Shown here: positions 1 through 12,360 of the stretch, piece by piece | Layout of the letters: each line of letters opens with the position of its first letter | Position numbering within the stretch: the stretch's first letter is position 1 | NCBI RefSeq assembly: GCF_914767665.1 | Contig: NC_059503.1 | Location: forward strand, 22,320,001-22,384,000 | Origin: Harmonia axyridis | Lineage: Eukaryota; Arthropoda; Insecta; Coleoptera; Coccinellidae | DNA length: 64,000 nt | Direction of reading: 5' to 3' | Program-made: the position numbers and the translations under genes | The notes under the pieces: generated by a model | Databases searched by the model: none | Told to the model about the DNA's origin: nothing | What the model saw: the letters and a program-made list of their open reading frames with translations, nothing else

Positions 1-520
1 GAAGATGGTTAGTCGTTTAGAATGTTTAAATTAATGCGAGGAATATGTGCGAGAAAGTTTTGATGCATCTTTTTGCTAGTAAATAATAATAGATTTCCTT
101 TCAAGTGTGAGATGTTCCGGTAGTAAAAGTTATCGACTAAAATGTCAATACATTAATTAGCATTTCATATTTCATTAATCACACAGCACGCTTTAATTGT
201 TGATTCAATTGAATCTTTTATGCACGAAAATATCTTAGACTACTGATGATAAATCAAAAGACAAAAGATCAATTGTCCGTTCTATACGAATAAGAATATA
301 ACAGGAATGTAATATCATGAACTACCGCCCAACTTTTGTAATGACGTGGAGGTCGAGTAATACATTATTTGAAACTTGTCCCCCTAGTACCTCTGTAATT
401 TTTTCGAAATTATCGAAAAATTAAATACTTAACGTTGTGTTAAATAAAAACTGAAAATTCGATGTCGAAATTTGTTTCCATTATATACATAATTTGTTGT
501 TGATTATGTATATGAAAGAA
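1..520. other. AT-rich intergenic sequence, no gene seen
   Basis: No reading frame with recognisable protein similarity and no element ends are visible here. The sequence is AT-rich with many stops in all frames. Confidence 0.5.
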
Positions 521-711
521 CAATGGCGTACCCAAGGGGAGGATAAGGGGGATATATCCCCTAGAAGGAATATTCATTATATTTAACAACTTTATATATC
601 ACAATCTTATTATGAGTGAGCAAAATTCTTTGGAAAAATTCTTCAAAAGAAGGAAAATTTGAAATTTTTTTTCTTAATCCCCCCCAAGGATTATGTCTGG
701 GTACGCTACTG
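521..711. mobile_element. hAT-type MITE with 8-bp target duplication
   Basis: A 191-bp non-coding foldback element. The left end reads CAATGGCGTACCCA and the right end TGGGTACGCTACTG, which are near-perfect inverted repeats. Both sides are flanked by the 8-bp direct repeat TGAAAGAA (513-520 and 712-719). An 8-bp duplication with a C-A..T-G terminated inverted repeat is typical of hAT transposons, so this is a non-autonomous hAT copy. G- and C-runs just inside each end also pair (ccaagggg against ccccccaagg). Confidence 0.8.
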
Positions 712-3700
712 TGAAAGAAATGAAACAAAGTTTTCAATTTGTTGTTAAGCAGTGAGTTGAACATGGAATTTCTCGAAAGTGGAAAAAACAATATCGAAAA
801 AAAATACAGAGATATAAAAGACACCAAAGAACTTTCAAATGAATCCTATGCCATTAAAAATAATAGGGAGTAGTTGACCACAAGGGGGTGAAGTTTTAGA
901 TATCAATTTTGTATCAAAACTGGACTCTCTGAGAACACATATTGGGTTAACTGATCAAATCAACAAGGCATCGTCGATTCCGAACGTTAGTTGGAGTTGT
1001 TTACAGAAAAATAAACAGGATTTTTTCTGCGTTGGCATGTGATAATGGATAAACATGGATTCATCACTACACTCATAAATCAAAGACACCGTCAGATGAG
1101 TGAAAGCCTAAAAAAGTTATATTCAGTTTTGTTACACTAGTATCTCCAGAGGAAATCTTCTACACTGAAGTTCAATTCATATTGATACTAATTTCATCAA
1201 ATTTGGAGTATTTTAAAGCGAAATATTGAGATCCAGGGAAAAACCTTGTAATGGGTATGGATTTCAAATAAAAATTGGACTAGAAACAAACATTGGGTTG
1301 TCCGAAATTTTTTATCACACGCACATTTCAGGGGGGTTTTGGTTTTCATCATTTTCAATTTCAAGAAAAAAGGTCATAATCTTCTGCCTCTTTATTTCTA
1401 TGATATAGGATGAAATAGAATATGGGAAACGTAGTGAATGCTCATCGTATTCTATTCAAAATTTATCAGTATTTTAGTTTCGTAATATTGATAAACGGTG
1501 AGCATTCAATAAGTGAATATAAAGTGTACCTGTACCTACTATGTCACGATTGGTCTTCTGTTCTCAGACATAAATATTTGAGAGTCAAACATAATGAAGT
1601 AGGTAATCAGAACATTGTAGAAAAAAAAATATGGGAAGTTTGAAGTTGAGGAGGTTATTGGGACATATTAACGATAGAAAATGATTGTAGGGAATTCCCA
1701 AAAAGTTGATGGTCATGATTGAGAGCCTAAAACAGCAAGACTATCGGAAGGATGAACATCAAGGAGATGTTGACGAGACAAGATTTCAACTGAGATATAA
1801 ATAGTTCTGGGAGCAGTAGTGATAGTACCTATACATTCGAGAGGGGGAGGAACAATCGTGAAAAATTAATTCCTTTCTATTTTTCTCACCAAAATAAAAT
1901 AGGAAGAGCACTTCTATACCTCAATCATTTTTTAAACTTTTGCTCTTGTGCAATTTCAATTGTTTGTTTCATTGTCATAAAAATGAAGAATCTCATGATT
2001 ACATTGTTTAGTAAATGATGTATTTAACCATTTTACATATAGGATTAACAAACAGAATAATTGAATGATCTGAAAATAAAATGAAATAAGTAAAATAATT
2101 TTCATACGATATTCTTCTTTAATTCCCTATGGTTGTGAATTGCAGCATGAGGCGTTAAATTATCATTCAACATATAAATGCAGATATATTCATCACTCAA
2201 TAGAAATACAAAATTTCGAAGACCGTATTTACGGAACCCCTTGTTGGATTCGGCTATTAACGAACTTCACTGCGGCATTTGAGATACGACCCTATCCTGA
2301 AAATTTCAAGTTTCTGTTTTTTCGTTCGCAAGTTATCATTCGTCCTCAACCTCATCGTTTGAGAACTTTTCCGGTCATAATTCTAAAATTACAAACTTTG
2401 TGACGAAATGAGATGGAGTAATATGTTCTTTCAAAAAGCATTTATATAGGGAAACAAGAGCTTTTACTCACTTGTTCAACAACTCAACAAGTAATAGCTT
2501 TCCGAGATAATGGACATAATTACTATGTCGAATCTTCTCAGAAAATGTAACTTTTCAAATGATCAAAAAGTCACACAGACATCTTATCTAGTATTTCTTA
2601 CATAACCTTTAATTGTAGAAGTACTTACCTAAATAGAAGCTCATGCCTCTTCGAACTAGCAACTAGCTAGAAGGTTACTATAATATGTTGAGAGCGAATT
2701 GTGTAAATTGTAGAATAGGTATCTATTTATATCGATCAATTTTTGAATGAGTCATTTTATAGATCCCAATGCACGAAATTCATCCATATTCTATTCATCT
2801 CCATTTGGAGGCTTCTGTTTGATACGTCGTGCATTATTCATCTTCTCAAGATTATATACATATATTCATATCTACCTAATAATCAGATGCATTGAAACCT
2901 ATAAAGCGTTTTTTTCCATAAATTAATAATTGTTCTTTCAAAATTAAAATGAACTCTTTATAATCCTGCATCTAATTCTATATGCCGAAAAGAATATCTG
3001 ATGAAGGCAGTTTTTCTGTAAGAAGATTTCAACTTTGTTTGGGTCTCAATGAAATTGAAGAAAAGGGGATTATATAACTATGATTGATTTGACATTATCA
3101 TTCTCATTATTTAATCTTTTAAAATATTCCAATGAATAAATGACGATGTTGTAAAATATGAGTTTTTTATGCAAATTTGCAAATCCCAAAAATCCAATTT
3201 TTTCTAAGATCTCACTCTATCGAAATAAATTCTGAAAATAAATATTATCTGATCGTCTAAGGCGACAGTTAGAGCTATTCATTCGAAATTCATAGTCAGC
3301 ATTTGGAACATTCGGAAAAACAACTATAATCTTCTCATCGAAATCTGCACAATTCTTGTTTCGGTAGTTATGAGTGAGAAAAATATGGGAAAATCACTGA
3401 GGTATAAGTCAGGAGCTATTGAGCGCTTGTTCATTTATGGCGTAATTGGTGCATGAATGAACGATGGCTCAAAAGCTCTCGACTTCACGTCAGTGATATT
3501 CCCTTGAGTTTTCTATGGTTTTGACGATGCTATTAACATGAAATTTAGCACGAGCTTGAAATAATTTTCGCGTTCGAAGTTATCGTGTTTACGGACGGCT
3601 GGCCGTACATAGGGACATAATCGAATCAGTTAGTTGAAACTTAAAATTTAAGACCTCCCCTGGCTTAAAATTCGAAAAGTTGATATTGAGAGGAAATGAT

Positions 3701-5844
3701 AGAGCGATTCTCGGAGCTATCTGTTCGGAGAAGGAGCCCTCAAAAAACATGCGTTAAAGTCAAGAGATTTGGCACCCAATTTGAGTTCGTATTCATTCAA
3801 TGTTTTCACGAAATTTCGAATGTAGATTTTTAATTCAATAACACGGTTCTTAAAACTTTTTTCTTGGTGATTTGATCGACCAAATCATTTCACTTCATTT
3901 TTGACACTTTCATAGTAAGAGTAAGAACAATTTTGTTGGCGAAAGGAAAAACCAAGTACATCAAATATTGAGTGCATGATTGAAATGTATGATTTTTCCC
4001 CTTTCGAAAGACGTAGTTTTATTATATCGGTATCAAATGATGAAAGAAGGACATTATCCATTCAAATTTTTGTATATTTTGGATAAAATCGATCTTTTTA
4101 TTGAAATTCACAAATAAAAAAAAATCGACTCCACACGAGAATTCTTCTTATATCTTTCATTCCTTCGAACCATCCTGCAAATAACTGAAAAAATTCAAAA
4201 CGAATAGGTCCGTTCTTCGAAAGATATTCTGTGGAAGAGTAGGTTCAGATAAAAAAAAACTTGATTTGTTTTTTTTGTGTAAGCTACATTCCTGAATTAT
4301 CTCATGAATCACATTTTTGATTAACTTCATATATTATACACAAAATTTCAGTAGAATTTGAAGGATTGAAAAAATTATCTGCCAATAATACGATACTGCA
4401 CCTGATTTTCACATTCCAGTTCCATCAGATGGTTATTTTTGTAACTATACTATACACGATAACTTCCGTCTGAAGTTATCGTGTATAAAGACATACAGAA
4501 TCCTTTGAGACCACTCCCGACTCAAAATTCGAAAAATATAGACTTTGTTGAAACAGTAATATATTCGGAGAACAGGATTCAACTACAAACTACATAATAT
4601 GAATCTAGTCAGTTATACAAATTGTCAAGCAACATTTCCAACCATTAGCGTATTGTTGGAATACTCTGTATAAATATAGATGAATTCTCACTGACAAAGA
4701 TTTGAGGTCAATCCAATGGGATGAATTTTTGGACCTGATGAGGTGGTTTATTCCGTTACATTGCTAAAATAATTCTGAATATTCATTGGATTTCTATAAA
4801 AAAAAGAAGAAAGAGTATCGTTAATTATGCACAAGGATTTCACATTTTCAGATTAATGGGATCAAATTATTCAAAATCCATAACTCGGAAGCTGCTAGCA
4901 AGGATGATTACGTACCTACCACCTCGCCTACCTCTAGAAAAGCCTAATATAGCTTATAGATTTTTAAGCCCTTGAAAAAATTTTTTTTTATTTGATCATT
5001 CAAACTGTTGCAGTGAACATTTCATATCGGGGCAAAGTAATAGAAATTTATGCTGGAAAATACCTGACTTTTGTACAAGATGTGGCAACAGAATAATTTC
5101 GCAGTTTTTATTATGAAGGAACATTCATTATTTATAAGAATATCGGACTGGCAGAAATCTAGGTTAAGAGTCATATTTGTCTACCGTTGCTCTTAGTTAG
5201 AGCGTTATCATTCTGATATTGACGCTGTTAACACAAAAGAAAAATTGTCAAATTTGTCCCCTTGGAATCATTTCTGATCTCGATTTTATGTGAGAAGACA
5301 AAGGAATATACAACACTTGAAAGCCACACCTGACCTTTTTGCTTGTATGGAATTTCATACAAAAAGTTTTTTTTATTTTCGTGAAAACCTGGATGGAGGT
5401 TTGGAGTCTAGAAAAAATTAAATGCAGAAAGCTCTTCCTTCATGATTTAGGGCCGATATGATATATAAATTCCATATATCGAAAGGAAAAAACTGAACCT
5501 TTCAAGAATGAATGTAATAATTTATATGTTTTTTTTTGTTTCCAAAAGTAAATGGTTTCAAAAACCGATAAATGACATTGTGTAAAAATATAACGTCATC
5601 CTACGATTACGCTTTAATGGCATGTTACTTTGCAGATCAATTGAGAAATTGCAATAATTGCAATTTATGATAGAAGAAGTTGAGAATTGTAATAAAAAAG
5701 AACAGGAAGTTTTGACTTCAGAATTGCATTCAGAAGACAGAAAAATGTTTGAAAGTTCATTCGAAATTTTATGAAAAATTACCTGAATACGAATTTGAAC
5801 AAGCTGGCTCAAGGCAGTGCTTTGTTCATTTTTAAATTAAATTG
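712..5844. other. Gene-free stretch with decayed dispersed repeats
   Basis: No host gene is recognisable in 5.1 kb. Open frames at 1226-1408, 1422-1643, 2140-2403 and 5558-5812 have low-complexity, AT-driven composition and no family resemblance. The stretch contains pieces of dispersed repeats found elsewhere in the window. One is the phrase 'gttatcgtgtttacgg' (about 3582, also near 4472 and 48412), and another is a short foldback at about 3411-3485 resembling one near 44925-44990. A fragment reading 'tagttgaccac' at about 872 resembles the end of the element at 20782. Confidence 0.5.
4451..4487. repeat. Perfect 16-bp stem hairpin
   Basis: TATACACGATAACTTC (4451-4466) is followed by a 5-nt spacer and then its exact reverse complement (4472-4487). 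The right arm is the same 'gaagttatcgtgt' phrase as the dispersed repeat at about 3577 and 48412. The hairpin therefore looks like two opposed repeat fragments rather than a terminator. Confidence 0.75.
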
Positions 5845-6734
5845 GGGGTTTTCCAATAAGACGTTTCATTTTGAATAGCTCTTTATGTAGGCAGCTGTCA
5901 CTTTTGAAGTTGTCATCTAATAAGAACTAGGTACTTCTTTACTAAAACAACCTTCTTGGCTGGCAATAGTGAAATTGCTGAAAAAATTTGGGTAAGCTGT
6001 TGGGACAAGTTAGTGATGTGAAGAATCGAAACCGTGTACGCAGGTCAAGAACAACCGAAGTGATGACCAAAACCCAGATTTGTCAATTACTTGTCGATTT
6101 TCGAAATTAGGCATATCACAAATGACATTACACCGTATTTTGCATCAAAACATATGTCTTCGAAGTTCAGTTAACACAATAACTCAAACGGGTATGGATC
6201 ACCAGAAACGTCGTATCTTCGGTGATCGGGTCCTTGAAATGCACCAAAATGATTTTCATCGAAAAATCATCTTCAGTGATGAGGCCCATTTTCACGTCGA
6301 AGGCTACGTCAATAGGCATAATTATCGAATTTGGAGCTTGGAAATCTCTGTGAATGATTGTTGAAAAGCCTCTCCATCCTCAAGGTGTCACTGTTTGCTA
6401 TGGTTTTTGGGCTGGTGTTGTGATTGGGGCTTTACTTATTCGAAAATAAGGCTGGTTCAAATGATTGAATTAAAGAGTTATGATTAATGATTTTATTAGC
6501 CAGAATTAGAAGATATTGATCAAGAACGATGTTCATTTTCAACAAGACGGCAATACGTGCCACACAAGCAACAAAAATAGCAATTTTGCAAAAAAAGTTT
6601 CCTGGTCGTATTATTTGTTGGAGAGCTGACCACAATTGGCCATCAAGGTCTTGTCATTTAACACCTTTAGACTTTTTTCCTTGAGGTCACGTGAAAGATA
6701 ACGTCTATGCCAATACTCCACAATCTGATAAAGG

Positions 6735-7594
6735 AAACTCTTGCTCAGGCAAAACTATGGTTTGATGCGAACAAACTGAAGGAACATAGATAAGACTCAG
6801 CATTTTCTAATCGAAATCCGACCTACACAAAGAACCAGCCTTAAGCTACTAGGAGTGACAATTGAGCCTGATCTTAAGTTCACATGCCATATAGAAGATA
6901 TGAAGAGGAAGCTGTCCAGATCAATATTTACTGTGAGGAGAACTCAACAACTTGCCGGCCAGCTATCTGCAAAGAAAGCATACTTCAGCTACTTTCACAG
7001 TATAACCTCCTATTGCATCATTTTTTGGGGTGATAGTCCACATGCTGTGAAGATATTTATTAAGCAAAAAAAGGCCATTAGAGCATTGTGTGGTACAGGA
7101 CGTCTGGATAGCTGGAGAGGTTTGTTCGTTAGGGAGTCTATACTAACGTTACCATCTCTCCTGATCCTGGCCTGTGTACTCTTTGTTCATGATAACCTAG
7201 ATACTTTTCAGAGGAACAACTTTCATCATGACTACTCTACCAGACACGCCAACAACCTTGCCCTTCAACATCATAGGGTAGGATCTTCCCAGCTGACCAT
7301 CAATCATACAGGCCTGAAGGTTTATAATAAGTTACCCCTAGGTTTCAGGCAACTAACAAGAAGAACCCTGAAAAGCCATTTGAAGAAATATCTACTGGAG
7401 AAGGCCTATACTACTCCATGAATGAATATTTTCTGAATCTGTGATTTATCTGTTTTTTTGTTTGCTATTTATGTTATTGATGTTTTTATATTGTTTCTAC
7501 ATTAGATGTTGACTCCCCATGTACTTTTGATGGGTTAAAATAATCTTCCATGTATTTATTAGGAGGATGAATAAATAAATAAATAAATAAATAA
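6735..7594 (+). mobile_element. 5'-truncated non-LTR retrotransposon insertion
   Basis: An 860-bp insertion interrupts the mariner transposase. It is bounded by the direct repeat ATAAAGG (6728-6734 and 7595-7601) and ends in an (AAAT)n tail at about 7570-7594. Deleting it and one repeat copy restores the mariner frame exactly (codons ...DK|GLKDG...). The insert begins inside the reverse transcriptase region and contains its C-terminal domain. This is the expected structure of target-primed integration of a 5'-truncated LINE. Confidence 0.85.
6844..7421 (+). pseudogene. C-terminal part of LINE reverse transcriptase ORF2 (CR1/Jockey-like)
   Basis: The frame starts around 'LKLLGVTIEPDLKFTCHIE', the conserved segment just after the reverse transcriptase palm, and runs to a stop at 7421. 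The C-terminal 'thumb' features are present: a 'YFHSITSYCIIFWG'-like stretch, 'KKAIRALCG', 'TRHANN' and the 'GLKVYNKLP' motif near the end. Upstream (6735-6843) the earlier 'AKLWFDANKLK' segment is visible but separated by a frameshift and stops. It is not functional because the endonuclease and most of the RT are missing. I place it in the CR1/Jockey-type group because no RNase H follows, but the clade is not certain. Confidence 0.75.
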
Positions 7595-7783
7595 ATAAAG
7601 GCCTTAAAGATGGAATTCGTGGAGTTATCGAGGACATACAGCAAATGAGCACATTGAGCATTGAAAATTTTAAGTTTTTTTCTTATTTGGCATTTGGCTT
7701 GTCATGAATAAACATTCATTGATTTTTCTTAAAATGTATTCTTTTTTAATATCAAAATGAAACCTCTCATTGGAAAATCCTTC

Positions 7784-8439
7784 ATATTTGATTTTCGACC
7801 TAGTGTAAACAATTTTGTGTAAAAATCAATTCTGAATCAAATTCAGGTAACATTTTGGGGGAAATTTTTTCTTATAATTTCTCTCAACAATATCGATGAA
7901 TCTTTTTTACCCTAATTCAGAAGGTGATACTTTTAGTTCAAATCTTTCAGTGTTTTTGTATGGTCTAAGTATTTTTCACAAAGAGAGTTAGTTAATACAG
8001 AAAGTGCAGTAAAATATTCCGTTGAATATATTGATAGAACAGAAAAAAATTTATTTTCACCGTAGAACAGTTTAACTCTTATGGGGAATTTCTGTTAGCT
8101 AGAAGTATCTTTCGATATCGATATCTAACCGAGTATTCACTAATACCACCATCAATCACATCAATCAATGCCCGATGTATTGAAGACATTCGATTTCTGT
8201 GTGCCATATTCTCAGCATTAGAACGGCATGAACTATAAGTTGCAAGTAACACTCTTGACCGTCACTTTTTATTCTAATGAAAAAGCCATTCTTCAAAGTG
8301 ACCTTATTTCTGACCGTTGTCGAAATTCGGTAACTCATTGCCTTCGAGCGAATAACGTTGGAATACAGAGCTATATGTGTGAAAGTAAAGATGCCATCAT
8401 CATCCTCTGAAGAAGAGTATTCCCACCCTCCCTCATTAC
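7784..8439. other. Upstream flank of the glycine-rich gene
   Basis: No gene was found. Overlapping frames on both strands at 8165-8458 are composition artefacts without similarity. This region should contain the upstream regulatory sequence of the gene starting at 8504. I cannot assign individual factor sites. Confidence 0.4.
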
Positions 8440-8446
8440 TATAAAA
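8440..8446 (+). promoter_or_regulatory. TATA box of the glycine-rich secreted protein gene
   Basis: TATAAAA lies 64 bp upstream of the ATG at 8504. About 30 bp downstream (8468-8476) is an initiator-like ACAGTC. TATA-driven promoters are usual for insect cuticle and other strongly, stage-specifically expressed genes, which fits the product. Confidence 0.65.
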
Positions 8447-8503
8447 CACTCCGATCATCTGTCAGAAGGCACAGTCACCATCTGACCAGTCAACACAAGC
8501 ATC

Positions 8504-11173
8504 ATGAACAGATTTTCCGTGGTAAGTGGTGTCAAAAATATCTACAGGGTGATTTGTGCTAACCGCGAGTTCTCAAAGTGTCAACAATACGCTTCCTGGA
8601 GTAACCCTCAATTTTGTGATTTCTTTTAGTGATTTTTCAACAGCATGTGACCCTTCAACTGAAGAGCAATAACGTTCTAGACGGGATAAAAAAAATCGAA
8701 AAAAAATTGTAAAAATATTTTTGTCAATTTGAAGACTTCAATATCCGGTAAAATTCTGCATTCATTCAGATTTTTGCTTTTATTTTTCAAAATTCATTCT
8801 TTCATTTTTTGAACGATATTTTCCTACTGATACATTCTAAAAATATTTCCAAAAACGATTTTTTATCATATTCATTTCCTATTTGCAATCAGTATAATGT
8901 TCAACTGGATGTTGACCTCTTAGTTGTTGCTGAAAGTTTAAGGCTAAACCGTGTCACGAAATATACTTATGCTATTGTCTCTTATATCATTTCACGATCA
9001 ATTTCTCATAATATAATCCATTCAAGTCCAAGTTCAATGTTCATTATTATTTGCACTTTCGTCACAAGGTATTTTACTATTCGTAATCGTTTCATAAAAT
9101 GGTGTTTGTTGGTACCACAAAAATTTCTAAAACTGCTAAAATCCAAAGGAAATCAATATTTTGTCATGAACGATTGGTTATAAAATTGAAAAAAAAAATA
9201 ATAATTCTGTGGTGATAAAATGTATCTCTCTCGACTAATTCTCCGCGAAAATTCTCCTGAAAATTCTCATACATTAAAAATCCTCAAAAAAATATGTTCA
9301 ATCAATATTTTCACATGTAATTAGGAACTCCTCTATAATTTCACACTAGGTGTTCGCAATTCCGCAATCGCAAATTTCTCAACGGTAATTTTGTTATGCA
9401 TCTAAAACAATTTTCTCTGCTTCTTCGGCAAACAATATGCTGAAAAATCCGTAAAACAAACACTTTCTCTTCTATTGCAACTAGGAAGTTTCTAACTGGG
9501 TAACCCAGGTGATAATTATGTTATTCGGTAAGACCACTTGAGGGTGCTCATCATGTGTACCAACCCAACACTTTCATTCTGCAAACATTGCTGTTCTGTT
9601 ATTATCCATGCGCTATTATTGATTGAATTTAATAATTCGAAAGAAAACGTAATGAAAATAAAAAAAATTGGTTTTTCCTTATTTTTGATTCCATTCGGAA
9701 GTTTGAATCTCTGGTAAATATTTAATCCGAGAAGGAGTCAATATTTGTCCATAAATATTGATTCTTCCAACGTTTATTTACCGAGGCAGCTATCATGCGT
9801 GTTAATATTTAATCACACTAAACGTTTTCACAAATGAGCATTCTTGATCAGTTATCATAATAGTTATGATTCGTAACGTTTTAATTACACGTTGAATCTA
9901 TTCATATTTAATGGATTTGGGAATTTCCTGAAACCTTTTCCTCAATTATCAAAACAGAAACAACACAAATGTATTAGTCCGATTCTTCTACTGAATTAAT
10001 TTGGAAAGTGTTCGAATTGGAGCTATGAATAATAGCAATAAAGAAATGAAAATTAATTTCAATTTCTCAGTTACCGTGTCACGTGATATGTCACCCAATT
10101 TATAGCATCCTGTCTGCAGATCGTTTCATGTTTTTTGCTTCGTTAGTCTACTCAAGTTTTCCTTATGTAACCCAACTGGCGGCAATATAGAAAATCTCTG
10201 AGATGATTAAGATCTTGAGAAATATTCTTGAGATGGTACTTTCTATGATATTGCCTAAGATGAGGTATTGGTCAGCGGATTAACGAAACACGAGTTCAGC
10301 TTTTTGACTGCGCGCAATCTATAATAATTAGGTTAGGTAATTAATAGTCTATAATCATCAATTTAATTGAGCGTGGTATCGACATGAACTTTGTTATGGA
10401 AATTAGTTTCATTTACAGGAAGTTCAGCAAATAATTAGCGTAGGAATAAGAGACAAAAAATTATTAGATCAGATATTTTGGCGACATTTCATCAATTCAT
10501 TTTATAATTCAATTGATTAACATTATATTAATCTTCATCATTATAACAATGAATATTTTTTGCCAAATTGTTTTTTCGTTTTGTTTAATTCCTTAATGTC
10601 TTAAAGAGAGTCATTCTGAAAGTTCCTGCAGTATAGCGGCCTATATTGAAGCAAGTTTCTTCATGGCGTTATTTTTTCCAGGCCCTAGCTTTCGCCCTGA
10701 CGGCTGTAGTAGTAGCTGAGCCCCCATCCGGGTACAGTTACAACAGGCCATCCGGTGGCGGTGGATTCGGGGGTGGTCTAGGAGGCGGTCTCAGCGGAGG
10801 CGGTGGCTACACTGCCGTATCCTCCGGATACCAAACTAGTGAAGGAGCCTCAGTAGACCCAGCTTTGTTGGAACAAGTTAGACAAATCCTCCTCAAGGAA
10901 GAACAGAACTCCCAGTCTGTTGGAGGTGGCATCGGAGGTGGTAGCGGAGGTGGAATCAGCAGCTCTTACGGAGCCCCATCCCAGCAATACGGAGTACCTT
11001 CCTCTTCATACGGTGTCCCAAGCTACAATACCAGAGTAGTAGGCATCGATCTTGAGGGTATCAAACAAGCCATCCAGGTAGCTCAATACAACCAAATCTC
11101 TCAAGCTCCTGGCTTCTCAGGATACCCAAGTGGACCATCAAGACCATCCGGTTCCTATGGAGCCCCCTACTAA
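8504..11173 (+). CDS. Secreted glycine-rich YGAP/YGVP-repeat protein (cuticle-type), two exons
   Basis: Exon 1 is 8504-8521 (MNRFSV) and ends at the donor GTG|GTAAGT. Exon 2 is 10682-11173, after the acceptor ttttttccag. The phase-0 join gives 169 residues starting MNRFSVALAFALTAVVVAE, a clear signal peptide with cleavage near residue 19. An upstream in-frame ATG at 10646 would give a poor leader, so the spliced start is preferred. After the leader come a Gly-rich block (about residues 29-52), an acidic helix-like segment VDPALLEQVRQILLKEE (about 69-85) and a second Gly block. Tandem SYGAP/QYGVP/SYGVP motifs follow, then VVGIDLEGIKQAIQVAQYNQ and a C-terminal GSYGAPY. Composition and layout match insect structural cuticle or exocuticle matrix proteins. 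No chitin-binding RR consensus is present. The exact family is not established. Confidence 0.82.
8522..10681 (+). other. Intron of the glycine-rich protein gene
   Basis: A 2160-bp GT-AG intron separates the start codon and first six codons from the rest of the signal peptide. This arrangement, with the leader split by a long first intron, is very common in insect cuticle genes. A 124-codon open frame at 8809-9183 inside it is AT-rich without similarity and is not called. Confidence 0.75.
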
Positions 11174-12360
11174 GCTCTAGGAGCTACAGAACTGAAGTCA
11201 GTTAAGAATAACATCTTCATCCATTACACGGGTCATGATGCATGAAATGATGCATTCCAATCATTTTATTTTTGTATAAAGCTTTTCGTAGGTTATGTTT
11301 TGTAAAAAAAATACATTTGTCACCGTATATTGTCTTTCATTTATTCAATGAAGATGGAATTTTACCCTCATAACTACCTATACAGTTTTCCAATATTGGA
11401 ATGATACAGTTTAAAATGGTTATATTGGTAAAAATGTATTCATTTGTGACATTACATTGTGCCATTAGCCAGCTTATGCCATTCAATCATGGAAAGATAC
11501 ACGCTTCTATAACGTTTGAAAATTGTTAAATTGTTTATCGACTTTCACTTGTGAATAATAAGGGAATCTAAGATGAATTTTCTTTACACGATACAAGGTT
11601 ACCAGCACCAACTACTATGCCGTACTTGGTACAATACGATTGATATTGAGTCGAATACTTGAATAATGCGTCGTCGATTATTTTTAAATATCCTTAGTAT
11701 TCACAAACGAGCAACGATTAAACAATTTAATGATTTCCAAACTTTGTTAAAGGGTATATCTTTCCATGATTGAATTATACATATAAAATACTGAATATAA
11801 ATTACATACGGAATGTTAAAACTAATACAAAGTTTGAAATTGTATCATTCTCATTGGATAACCGTTTATGCTATTCATATCTTTAATAGGTTTGACAAAC
11901 AAAAATGAGGCGAAATTCAAGATGTAGGTACAAAAATTCTGATAATAAACCAATATGATCAAAAATTCTTCTTTCGAGGGAACGATATTCGTTTGAACTT
12001 CATTATTAGTTCAGGGAACTTCCTAGTGATTCGAAAATTGCCAGAAGCAGAACAATATTAAGTGACTCAATTTTTTTTGTATTCAAAGAATTTCGCTTAT
12101 GGACTTTTTTATAATACTAACCTAGGTCCAATTCGGACCATGAATTCGAATTTTACTCGTTATTCATTTTTCCGGTTCATCTCTAACAATTTATTTCTCA
12201 TACAACAATACATTTAAAATATTTTTAGAATTTTAGTATCGTAATTGAATAATAGGCAATGCAATGTATCTAATAATATTATAATTATATCAGTAAAAAT
12301 TGAGATACCTACTCTACGATAAGAAATGGGAACATTAATATTATTATTTCACTGAATTGG
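11174..12360. other. 3' flank and gene-free sequence
   Basis: The 3' UTR of the glycine-rich gene is followed by AT-rich sequence. A TATAAA (about 11275) could serve as a variant polyadenylation signal, as no AATAAA is near. Nothing else is recognisable. Confidence 0.45.

Larger units (their letters stand above)
5845..7783 (+). mobile_element. Mariner-like element, decayed, split by a LINE
   Basis: The left end near 5845 and the right end near 7783 are inverted copies sharing TTTTCCAAT(A/G)AGA and GTTTCATTTTGA. Between them lies a degenerate transposase on the + strand. Recognisable pieces include a helix-turn-helix stretch near 5980-6130, 'KIIFSDEAHFH' at about 6260-6300 containing the first catalytic Asp, 'NRHN.RIW', and 'HQGVTVCYGFWAG..IG'. 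It then runs through the FQQDG-type second Asp region (about 6535) to 'LTPLDFF' at about 6660. Several stops and frameshifts break it. The open reading frame resumes after the LINE at 7602 with 'GLKDGIRGVIEDIQQM'. The outer boundaries are approximate to a few bases. Confidence 0.75.

Noticed and set aside
2140..2403. 87-codon open frame
   Set aside because: No similarity, no splice or promoter context, and mixed composition expected by chance.
8809..9183. 124-codon open frame in the intron of the glycine-rich gene
   Set aside because: AT-rich composition dominated by Ile, Phe, Ser, Asn; no motif or family resemblance; lies fully within a well-supported intron.
10646..10681. Start of the glycine-rich protein at the ATG at 10646
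   Set aside because: The 12 extra codons precede a perfect acceptor and would break the signal peptide; exon 1 at 8504 with a TATA box gives a canonical leader.
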